Source of the DNA: CAZZKG01 sp964654825
GTDB lineage: Bacteria; Gemmatimonadota; CAZMKB01
Direction: 5' to 3'
DNA length: 6,460 nt
Assembly (NCBI GenBank): GCA_964654825.1
Contig: CAZZKG010000112.1
Span: 1 to 6,460, forward strand
Within the stretch, counting starts at the first letter, position 1. Each line of letters starts with the position of its first letter. This document shows, piece after piece, positions 1-6,000 of the stretch. The translations under genes were made by a program, and so were the position numbers. The notes beneath the pieces are model-generated. The model worked only from the letters and a program-made list of their open reading frames with translations, was not told the origin of the DNA and ran no database searches.

Positions 1-1
1 A

Positions 2-136
2 ATGGAGGCCTTCTCGAGGAAACGAATAGAGGCGGTCCTGAGGAGGAACAAGGGCAACAAAGCCAGGACGGCCCGAGAGCTCGGGATTCACAGGACGCAA
101 CTGTACCGGTTTCTGGAGAAATTCGGCCTCGTCTGA
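2..136 (+). CDS. C-terminal end of a Fis-type HTH regulator (5' truncated)
   Basis: The open frame at the window start reads MEAFSRKRIEAVL... and ends ...LYRFLEKFGLV before TGA at 134-136. The last ~38 residues match the Fis/HTH_8 pattern: an initial helix (RIEAVLRRNKGN), then KARTARELGI, then the recognition helix HRTQLYRFLEKFGL. In the family this module is the DNA-binding C-terminus of sigma-54-dependent NtrC-type activators, and occurs less often in other regulators. The first ATG is at position 2, but a free-standing 44-residue HTH would be unusual and no ribosome binding site is visible, so I infer that the gene continues upstream of the window. The AAA+ and receiver domains that would prove the NtrC assignment are outside the window. 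It is separated from exbB by a promoter, so it is probably a different transcription unit. No recognisable sigma-54 site (GG-N10-GC type) was seen in the gap to exbB. Confidence 0.75.
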   Translation: MEAFSRKRIEAVLRRNKGNKARTARELGIHRTQLYRFLEKFGLV

Positions 137-160
137 GTCGGGAAGGATGTTAAAAAAATC

Positions 161-188
161 TTGACATTTGTAAATAATAGGATAGAAT
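161..188 (+). promoter_or_regulatory. Sigma-70-like promoter of the exbB-exbD-exbD-tonB operon
   Basis: A perfect -35 TTGACA (161-166) is followed after 16 bp by TAGAAT (183-188), a 5/6 match to TATAAT, in an AT-rich stretch unlike the flanking sequence. Transcription would start near 195, giving a leader of about 50 nt before the TTG start at 245. An inverted repeat TTTGTA (167-172) / TACAAA (188-193) straddles the spacer and the -10 element and could be an operator. A clear Fur box was not found. Confidence 0.7.
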
Positions 189-244
189 ACAAAGGTCGAA
201 TAGTCTGTGTTCATATCGCTTAACCGAAGGATGGAGGAAGGCCA

Positions 245-874
245 TTGAGTATTAAGGAGCTGTTTTTTGCAGGGGGATTGATGATGTGGCCTCTGCTTTT
301 CTGCTCAATTCTGGGGTTGGGTATCATCATCGTCAAATATTTCACCCTCACCATTGCAGGAATGCAGAGCAAGAAACTCCTCGGTCAGGTGAACGAGATG
401 CTCGGGCAGAGGAGGATCAAGGATGTCACAGAGTGCTGTGAAAACTCAAAAGGTCCGGTAGCCGCTATTCTCCTGGCAGGTCTCAAGAAATTGAATCAGG
501 GATCAGACAGGGTACTGCGTGCAATCGAACACACCGGATCACTCGAGCTGTCATTTCTAGAAAGAGGGCTTGTGGCTCTTGCAACTATTGCGACGGTCGC
601 GCCTCTCATGGGGTTTCTCGGTACGGTCGCCGGAATGATACAGGCGTTCGGAGCCATCGAGGCGTATGGCGAGGTCGAGGCTACTCTCGTCGCCGGAGGC
701 ATCAAGGTGGCACTCATCACCACCGCCACAGGTCTCATCATCGCTATTCCTATCAGTATGGCCCATAGTTACTTCGTCACCAAAGTTGACAGGATCATCC
801 TGGACATGGAAGAAACCTCGGAAAACATGGTTGACGCCATCTATCAAATGGAGCAAGAAGCTGCGAGGAAGTGA
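245..874 (+). CDS. exbB: ExbB/TolQ/MotA-family proton channel protein
   Basis: This is the inner-membrane subunit of the TonB energising complex; ExbB oligomers surround ExbD and convert proton flow into work on TonB. The 209-residue protein has the family's three membrane segments: about residues 8-35, 108-135 (containing the LMGFLGTVAGM motif, with T127 matching E. coli T148) and 150-175 (GGIKVALITTATGLIIAIP, with T160 matching E. coli T181). A long cytoplasmic loop lies between the first two. The position equivalent to E. coli Glu176 is Val155; this GIKVAL form also occurs in Bacteroidetes-type ExbB from my knowledge of the family, so it need not mean loss of function. The start is TTG at 245, chosen because GGAGG (233-237) sits 7 nt before it; the ATG at 231 is out of frame. 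It is the first gene of the operon, 42 bp ahead of exbD1. TolQ is the main alternative, but the following exbD pair and tonB favour ExbB. Confidence 0.93.
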   Translation: MSIKELFFAGGLMMWPLLFCSILGLGIIIVKYFTLTIAGMQSKKLLGQVNEMLGQRRIKDVTECCENSKGPVAAILLAGLKKLNQGSDRVLRAIEHTGSLELSFLERGLVALATIATVAPLMGFLGTVAGMIQAFGAIEAYGEVEATLVAGGIKVALITTATGLIIAIPISMAHSYFVTKVDRIILDMEETSENMVDAIYQMEQEAARK

Positions 875-916
875 GTTTCCTGAAAGTCCGAACATTCAAC
901 GGAGATCTGATCAGGA

Positions 917-1339
917 ATGATATTTAAAACCGGATCGAAGATTCAGGCTGAGATACCGACATCGTCGATGGCAGACATTGCCTTTCTGCTCATCATTTTC
1001 TTCCTGACAACTACTGTATTCAGTGAGGACAAGGGGCTGCAGCTGGTTCTTCCTGAAGCGTCAGCCGAGCAGGTAAAAGTTTCCCGGAGGAATATCTTCC
1101 ACATCTTCCTTTATCCGGATGGTCAGTTGTCCATCAAGAGAGGGAGGGATCCCCACGAACAGATAATAACAACAGTTGAACTCGAGGGGATCATGCGTGC
1201 CGAGATCGAAGCCAATCCCAACATCATCGCTGCAGTAAAAGTGGATGAGATGTCGCGGTATGAGGACATGATCAAGGTGCTCGATGAACTTCAGCTTGCC
1301 GAGGCGACGAGAATTTCCATCCAACCATGGATAAAGTAA
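917..1339 (+). CDS. exbD: ExbD/TolR-family biopolymer transport protein, copy 1
   Basis: This is the proton-conducting partner of ExbB, anchored in the inner membrane with its C-terminal domain in the periplasm. The 140-residue protein has a short cytoplasmic N-terminus, a single membrane helix at about residues 18-36 and a periplasmic domain. The helix begins with the family signature PTSSMADIAFLLIIFFL, and Asp20 corresponds to the essential Asp25 of E. coli ExbD. The C-terminal part (AAVKVDEMSRYEDMIKVLDEL) matches the usual ExbD fold, in which this segment precedes the last strand. The ATG at 917 is the only sensible start before the helix; its ribosome binding site is weak, with GGAG at 901-904 at about 12 nt spacing, so translation may depend on coupling from exbB. 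It is followed after 16 bp by a second exbD. TolR is a less likely reading because TonB rather than TolA follows. Confidence 0.92.
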   Translation: MIFKTGSKIQAEIPTSSMADIAFLLIIFFLTTTVFSEDKGLQLVLPEASAEQVKVSRRNIFHIFLYPDGQLSIKRGRDPHEQIITTVELEGIMRAEIEANPNIIAAVKVDEMSRYEDMIKVLDELQLAEATRISIQPWIK

Positions 1340-1355
1340 ATCAAGGAGAACCGTT

Positions 1356-1799
1356 TTGATCAGAGGTTCCAAGCAATTCAAGATGGAAACGAAGCTGGAA
1401 TCAAGGATTCCAAACTCCTCCCTTGCGGACATCGCCTTCCTTCTCTTTATATTTTTCGCGGTCACGACTACGTTCAGACCGAAGGACTATCCCGGAACGA
1501 AACCTGTACTACCAGAGGCGAAAGCTACTGAAAAGATCGATGAACGGGTGAAGGACATCATTCACCTCTGGGTGATCCCCAATGGCGAGATCTGGATAAA
1601 TGATGTGCAGGTTCCACTGGAAGGCCTCGCAGGATATATCCAGCCGGTCCTCATGAAACAACCCAGGCTCATGGTTGCCGTAAAAGCGGACAAACAGGCA
1701 GAGTTCGGAAACATAAACGAAGTGCTGGATCAGTTGAAAGTCGTAGGAGCAGTACGCGTTACCTTCGCGACTGACAAGGTCAGGGATAAAACGATTTAG
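1356..1799 (+). CDS. exbD: ExbD/TolR-family biopolymer transport protein, copy 2
   Basis: This is a second, divergent ExbD of 147 residues. Its membrane helix (about residues 23-41) repeats the signature almost exactly, NSSLADIAFLLFIFFAVTT, with Asp25 in the proton-carrying position, and its periplasmic domain (about 42-147) contains AVKADKQAEFGNINEVLDQL, parallel to copy 1. Outside these motifs the two copies differ markedly, so they are not a recent duplication and could form an ExbD heterodimer in one complex (inference). The start chosen is TTG at 1356 because AAGGAG (1343-1348) lies 7 nt upstream. The ATG at 1383 would remove nine residues of the cytoplasmic tail and has no ribosome binding site. 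It ends just before tonB, with no room for a promoter. Confidence 0.92.
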   Translation: MIRGSKQFKMETKLESRIPNSSLADIAFLLFIFFAVTTTFRPKDYPGTKPVLPEAKATEKIDERVKDIIHLWVIPNGEIWINDVQVPLEGLAGYIQPVLMKQPRLMVAVKADKQAEFGNINEVLDQLKVVGAVRVTFATDKVRDKTI

Positions 1800-1812
1800 C
1801 GGGGTGCTCTTT

Positions 1813-2454
1813 ATGGAAATGGCAACATCGAGAGAGCTCGGACTGAGAATACCAGAGAACACGCTGTTCAAGGCAAGGTACAAAAAATATTTTCTCTTCT
1901 CGGTCGCCACATCGATTGTCGTACACCTCGTATTGATGATGGTTCTGCCGGGCATGAGTCCCCCGGATTTCGGGTCAAAAGCTACCGAGACGATCGTCAC
2001 CGATATCCCGCCGGAGATCGCGATTCCTCCGCCTCCGGCCAAGATAGCAAAACCGGCCGTACCGGTCGAGGCTGCGGTTGAGGAAGATGTGTCAGAGGAG
2101 ATCACCATCGCCGAGACCACACCCGAGGTGGATATTCCCATTACCCAAACCATAGAAGAGCAGCCGGTGTTCACACCGTATGAAGTAGCGCCGGTGTTGA
2201 TCAAAGGCACGGTGAATCTCGTGTATCCTGAACTTTTGAAAAAGGCGGGTATTGAAGGGACCGTCTTCCTCTGGCTCCTGATCGATACGTACGGGACCGT
2301 ACAGAAAGTGCAGGTCTTCAAGAGCTCAGGGAATACCGCGTTGGATGATTCGGCGGTTCGCGCATATCGCCCGGCCCGATTTACTCCGGCGTACTCACGG
2401 GATATCCCCGTAAAAGTGTGGGTTCAGTGGCCCGTCAAATTCACTCTAAGATAG
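1813..2454 (+). CDS. tonB: TonB energy transducer
   Basis: This protein links the inner-membrane ExbB/ExbD motor to outer-membrane receptors. It has a cytoplasmic N-terminus, a single membrane anchor (about residues 26-46), a Pro/Glu/Val-rich periplasmic linker (about 63-120, containing IPPPPAKIAKP) and a C-terminal TonB domain. The anchor contains SIVVH, an S-x3-H pair matching the functionally important Ser16 and His20 of E. coli TonB. The C-terminal domain runs from YPELLKKAGIEGTVFLWLLI through ALDDSAVRAYRPARFTPA to VKVWVQWPVKFTL, all diagnostic of the family. I prefer ATG 1813, with GGGGTG (1801-1806) as a modest ribosome binding site. The frame is also open from GTG 1804, which would add MLF but has nothing resembling a Shine-Dalgarno before it. 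The linker is short and acidic compared with the Lys-Pro/Glu-Pro rod of enterobacterial TonB. It is the last gene of the operon and a hairpin follows. Confidence 0.9.
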   Translation: MEMATSRELGLRIPENTLFKARYKKYFLFSVATSIVVHLVLMMVLPGMSPPDFGSKATETIVTDIPPEIAIPPPPAKIAKPAVPVEAAVEEDVSEEITIAETTPEVDIPITQTIEEQPVFTPYEVAPVLIKGTVNLVYPELLKKAGIEGTVFLWLLIDTYGTVQKVQVFKSSGNTALDDSAVRAYRPARFTPAYSRDIPVKVWVQWPVKFTLR

Positions 2455-2471
2455 TCCGGTATTCATTTTAG

Positions 2472-2514
2472 GATCTCCACTCACGTGCCGGGATTCCCAC
2501 CCGGTGTGGAGATC
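2472..2514 (+). terminator. Hairpin after tonB, possible terminator without a U-tract
   Basis: GATCTCCAC (2472-2480) pairs perfectly over 9 bp with GTGGAGATC (2506-2514). Inside it a second 5-bp stem CCGGG (2488-2492) / CCCGG (2500-2504) closes a 7-nt loop. The two stems are separated by an asymmetric bulge (7 nt on one side, 1 nt on the other). It lies 17 nt after the tonB stop, where an operon terminator is expected, but no T-run follows. It may therefore act as a factor-dependent terminator or a 3'-end stabiliser. Confidence 0.5.
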
Positions 2515-2534
2515 GTGGTGTATGTGCTCCGATT

Positions 2535-2570
2535 GTGTCACATTATGTGACGTGTTGTGACACTATGACA
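2535..2570. promoter_or_regulatory. Cluster of TGTGAC/GTCACA boxes (candidate operator 1)
   Basis: GTCACA (2537-2542) and TGTGAC (2546-2551) form an inverted repeat around a 3-bp centre; it extends to a 7-bp arm on each side (GTCACAT-T-ATGTGAC). A second TGTGAC (2556-2561) repeats the right arm exactly 10 bp later, one helical turn, and is also part of an 8-bp inverted repeat GTGTCACA (2535-2542) / TGTGACAC (2556-2563). A weaker ATGACAC follows at 2565-2571. The half-sites point outward, the opposite of a CRP site. The regulator is unknown. Confidence 0.55.
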
Positions 2571-2591
2571 CCGGGGAAATATATGAGAGGA

Positions 2592-2620
2592 TTGGTGACT
2601 TGTTATAAATTATATAGATA
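2592..2620 (+). promoter_or_regulatory. Possible weak promoter in the receptor upstream region
   Basis: TTGGTG (2592-2597) and TAGATA (2615-2620) are 17 bp apart within the AT-rich run TTATAAATTATATAGATA, directly downstream of operator cluster 1. Both boxes are imperfect, and several overlapping TATA-like alternatives exist (for example TATAAA at 2604-2609). If used, the operator cluster would lie 30-60 bp upstream of the -35 element. Confidence 0.3.
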
Positions 2621-2746
2621 CAGGGTCTTGTGGGGATCCTGTGACCGTTTCTTCCGATGTGTCGGCAGGGTGGGGAGAAAGTAACGCGTGACACAATTGA
2701 TAACGCTTTACGTGTAATACAGTTACAGAAGTTGTTCTGTCCGGGT

Positions 2747-2765
2747 GCGTCACATATTGTGACGC
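2747..2765. promoter_or_regulatory. Perfect interrupted palindrome GTCACA-N3-TGTGAC (candidate operator 2)
   Basis: GCGTCACA (2747-2754), TAT, TGTGACGC (2758-2765) is an 8+3+8 perfect inverted repeat. Its core GTCACA-N3-TGTGAC is identical in half-site and spacing to the core of the cluster at 2537-2551, which argues that one dimeric regulator binds both. The two centres (2544 and 2756) are 212 bp apart, close to 20 turns of B-DNA. The palindrome centre lies about 70 bp upstream of the TATAAT at 2827, a position suitable for an activator. Adjacent bases are GC-rich with no T-run, so a terminator is unlikely. Confidence 0.6.
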
Positions 2766-2826
2766 CTCCGCTCCGGGAGATCATTCAATAATGGGACAGG
2801 TTAGAAAACAGGTCTTCTGTTGGTTT

Positions 2827-2832
2827 TATAAT
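2827..2832 (+). promoter_or_regulatory. Consensus -10 box of a likely receptor-gene promoter
   Basis: TATAAT at 2827-2832 is a perfect sigma-70 -10 element on the coding strand, 220 bp before the receptor ATG. The best upstream -35 candidate, TTAGAA (2801-2806), is poor and 20 bp away, so a promoter here would need an activator; operator 2 is suitably placed. The implied transcript starts near 2839 and has an unusually long leader of about 210 nt. Confidence 0.4.
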
Positions 2833-2895
2833 CCAATGATACACAACGGGTTAGTGTGAGGCGTGGGTGTGGCGGCGAGGTCCGGTTTCTGGTAT

Positions 2896-2934
2896 GCTTC
2901 TTGCCTTGGGGTGAGAAGCTCTTTTGGGGTTTTT
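2896..2934 (+). terminator. Stem-loop with T-rich tail inside the receptor leader (possible attenuator)
   Basis: GCTTCTTGCC (2896-2905) pairs with GGTGAGAAGC (2910-2919) over 10 bp, including two G-U pairs, closing a 4-nt TTGG loop. It is followed immediately by TCTTTT and, after GGGG, by TTTTT (2930-2934). This is the layout of an intrinsic terminator, here between the probable promoter and the receptor start. I could not find an obvious alternative antiterminator pairing or a known riboswitch core. Confidence 0.45.
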
Positions 2935-2949
2935 GTTGAGTCATTCAAC

Positions 2950-2997
2950 ATGGATTTAACTTGTACAGAGATGAATGGGAGTTTCGAAAGGAGGTGA
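2950..2997 (+). other. Short upstream open frame ending in an 11-base perfect Shine-Dalgarno
   Basis: ATG at 2950 opens a 15-codon frame, MDLTCTEMNGSFERR, that stops at TGA 2995-2997. The final codons lie within AAAGGAGGTGA (2987-2997), fully complementary to the usual 16S rRNA 3' end. The frame is the same as that of the receptor gene, with this TGA as the only stop between them. It is also open further back to 2860; GTG 2869, with GAGG at 2858-2861, would give a 42-residue leader spanning the hairpin. No strong ribosome binding site precedes ATG 2950. Whether any of this is translated is unknown. Confidence 0.3.
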
Positions 2998-3051
2998 CCA
3001 GGAATCCCGTCAGATTCGAAGAGTCCACACAGGCAAACGAGAGGAGGAGGT

Positions 3052-6000
3052 ATGGTGCACGTTAAACGCTTAGGATTTTCCGCCTCTCTCGCGGTCTGTC
3101 TATTGATCCTGTCGGTATCGTTCGGCCCGAACTTGTTCGCGCAGACTACCGGAAAGGTAGAGGGGATCGTGACAGACGCGGATACCGGGGAGCCGCTGGT
3201 CGGGGCGCAGATAGTGGTTGAGGGCACACTGCTCGGGAACATTACGAACGACGAAGGATACTACTTCGTCCTCAACGTTCCCGTCGGTCTTCAATCAGTG
3301 AAAGCCCAGATCATCGGTTACCAGTCGCTGACGGTGAAGGATGTGAGAATCCTTGCCGGACAGACGCACGCGGTCGATTTTTCACTGAAATCGACGGTGC
3401 TGGAACTTCCGGGGCAGGAGATATACGGTGACAGGGAGCCCCTTGTTCCTAGGGACAACACGGTATCGAAAGAGAGATTTACGGGAGAGACCACACTGGA
3501 GATACCGACGGACAACGTGACGCAGGTTATCACATTGCAGGCAGGTATAACCCGGTATGGTTCGAGGTTCAGCATCAGGGGCTCGAGGCCTGAAGAGGCG
3601 GCTGTGTACGTTGATGGTATAAACGTCAAGAGTTACACAACCGACGGGTTACAGGCCGAGGACGATCTCGATGTAGGTGAGAACGCGGTGGAGGAGGTGG
3701 ACGTCATCACCGGAGGGTTTTCATCAGACTTCGGCGATGCAGGTGCGGGAATTGTCAATATTGTGACGAAAGAGGGTGGTCAGAAGTATTCGGGTCAGTT
3801 CCGTATCGAGACGGATGAGTTTATGCCGACGACATCGAACTACGGATACAACAGGGCTCAGGTCTCAGTCGGCGGGCCGATCCCGGCACTTTCCGAAAAT
3901 CTCAGCTTTTTCTTCTCCGGGGAGATTACCGGCCAGGGTGACAGGTTCCCGCGGTCCGATGGTTTCAAAGGGCGAAACGAGGATATCGGCTGGCTGGCGG
4001 ACATGTACAGTTTCAGCGACGAGGTGCGGGACTATCTCGGTCACGACCTCGACATCAATGAGCAGCTGAGGCTCGCCAGGGCCAACAATGCCGACATGCC
4101 GATCCTCGACATCGAGAGCTTCCGTACCGACGATGGGGAGCATCTCGGGCGTCTGGTCGGCAACACGGGAGATGAGTCGAGGGCTCAGGCCAAGATCGCC
4201 TGGCAGGCTAACAAGAACATCAAGCTGACCGGTACCTACATGTATGATCGTGACCAGGGGCTTGCGTTCAACCGCAACATGATATTCTGGGACAACGTGA
4301 GCAACGGGGTGTTTTCCAACGGGAACCATCTGGGGATCATCGGTTACAACCACACGATCAGCCAGTCGGCGGAGCGTTCATCGAACATCCAGGTCAGGGC
4401 TAGTTTCCAGAGGGCCTGGCTCGTCCTGGGTCCGAAGTACAACGTGGACGATGCGTCCTCGGGATTCGGTCAGGACCTCGGGTACAATGACATGCGGAGT
4501 ATTCTGAACTACCGCATCGGCAACATCCCCATCTTCCTCGACGACCTGAAGGGCGGTTGGGTAAAGAGCCTTCAGGACGTTCTCAACAGGTATCAGTACG
4601 ATTTCGAGCTGAGGACCGGCAGGAACGGCCAGAACCCGTTCGGCGTGACTGCGGCCGGATTCCTCGATGCCGATGTCGGGTATTATGATTTCCTGAGGAC
4701 GATGGAAGAGGACAGGGCGAACTTCAGGGTCGATTTCGACAGTCAGATCAACAAGATCCACCGCGTGAGAGCCGGTGCGGACGTAAAGTACTGGCAGGTT
4801 GACTACTATTCGAACAACCTGACGTCATCGACTTTCCTGAACTTTTTCAACGCGAAGCCGGAGATGCAGTCGTTCTACCTAGAGGACAGACTGGATTTCC
4901 AGGATCTCGTGATCGACCTCGGTTTGAGGGTTGACTCGTTCCAGGCCGGTACGAAAGCGCCGAGAGTGATCGGTGATCAGACAGCAGAGTCGTCGGGCGA
5001 TCCGGCCAACCCGAACAGCCGTGAAGGCGGTGGAGTCGAGCCTTCGAGGCTGACCGAGATAAGTCCGAGGCTGGGTGTCGCCCATCCGGTTACCGAGAAA
5101 ACACAGATCAGGCTTAGTTACGGGACCAAGTTCCAGGTCCCCACGTTCCTGCATATGTACCGGGGCATCAACATCAGCCTCACCGAGCAGCAGAACACGA
5201 ACCAGTTCTTCGGCAATCCGTACCTCGGATTCAGGAAAACCACGAGTTTCGAGGTCGGTATGACGACGCTGCTGTCCGAGGACTGGGTGCTCGATCTGGT
5301 CGGATACAACCGGGACATCGACGGGAACATCTCAGCCCGTTACCTGCAGCAGAATCCCGACATACAGTTCCTCAGGATCTATACGAACGTGGATAACGGC
5401 AATGTGAAGGGCTTCGACACGTCGATCAGGAGGAGGTTCAGCAAGTATTACTCGATGGACCTCACCTACACGATGCTCTTTGCAAGAAGCACCGGTACCG
5501 ATCCCGAAGATTTCGTGCGAAACGAAGGCTTTTTTATCGGCGGTGACCGGCCTCCGCTCCCTCCGGTCGAGACGAATCCGAATGATTTCGACCAGATGCA
5601 CACGTTCAACACCCAGTTCAACGTCAAGCTGCCGGGTGATTTCAGGGAGGGGACGAACCTCGGGAAGTTCCTGAAAAATACCGGCTACTACTTCACTCTT
5701 CAAGCGAACAGTGGACGGCCGTATACGACGCAGAACGCGAACTTCGATTTTATCGAGAAGTCGAATGCCAGCAGAAGGGGTTGGGAGTTCATCGCAAACC
5801 TGAGGATCATCAAGGATCTCAACTGGGGAGGTCTCGACTATTCGGTATTCGCAGACGTCCGCAATCTCTTCAACAACGTCAACCTGAGCACGAACCAGAC
5901 AGACGTGTTCTCGAGCGCCGGGATCACCAACGGTGTGTACCAGACTACGGGGTCACCGTACTCGGACGGCCAGACGGTGAGACGGGCTATTGATGGTATC

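Larger units (their letters stand above)
2455..3051 (+). other. 597-bp intergenic control region between tonB and the receptor gene
   Basis: No convincing large gene was found on either strand here; the reverse-strand frame at 2563-2784 has no family resemblance and crosses the operator-like repeats. The region contains, in order, the post-tonB hairpin (2472-2514), a TGTGAC/GTCACA box cluster (2535-2570), an AT-rich possible promoter (2592-2620), isolated TGTGAC (2640-2645) and GTGACAC (2688-2694) boxes, a perfect 19-bp interrupted palindrome (2747-2765), a TATAAT (2827-2832), a stem-loop with a T-rich tail (2896-2934), and a short open frame ending on a perfect Shine-Dalgarno (2950-2997). 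It is noticeably richer in T and A than the flanking genes. Confidence 0.7.

Noticed and set aside
167..193. Fur box in the exbB promoter
   Set aside because: The AT-rich run contains AATAAT and TAGAAT but does not keep the hexamer register of the Fur consensus, so iron control cannot be claimed.
1509..2321. Long reverse-strand open frame (270 codons) opposite exbD2 and tonB
   Set aside because: It lies opposite genes with unmistakable family motifs, its translation has no recognisable domain, and it spans two gene boundaries; it is a shadow frame.
2535..2570. CRP or FNR binding site
   Set aside because: CRP sites read TGTGA-N6-TCACA with half-sites facing inward. Here the order is reversed (TCACA then TGTGA), and no TTGAT-N4-ATCAA was found.
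2563..2784. Reverse-strand 73-codon frame in the intergenic region
   Set aside because: Its translation has no resemblance to a known family and the frame runs through the operator-like palindrome and the AT-rich promoter-like tract, so regulatory use of the DNA is the better explanation.
2781..2950. Direct repeat TCATTCAA at 2781-2788 and 2941-2948
   Set aside because: An 8-base match in a T/A-rich 600-bp region is expected by chance, and no mobile element or attachment-site context is present. The second copy is part of a small dyad TGTTGA-N5-TCAACA (2934-2950) that is equally weak evidence.
2839..3051. Cobalamin or another known riboswitch upstream of the receptor
   Set aside because: Such elements are common before TonB receptors, but no B12-box or other recognisable conserved core is visible in this leader.
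3865..4353. Reverse-strand open frames opposite the receptor, the longest about 162 codons
   Set aside because: They arise from codon bias of the real gene on the + strand; the low-complexity Val/Pro/Asp-rich translations lack motifs, and no ribosome binding sites support them.
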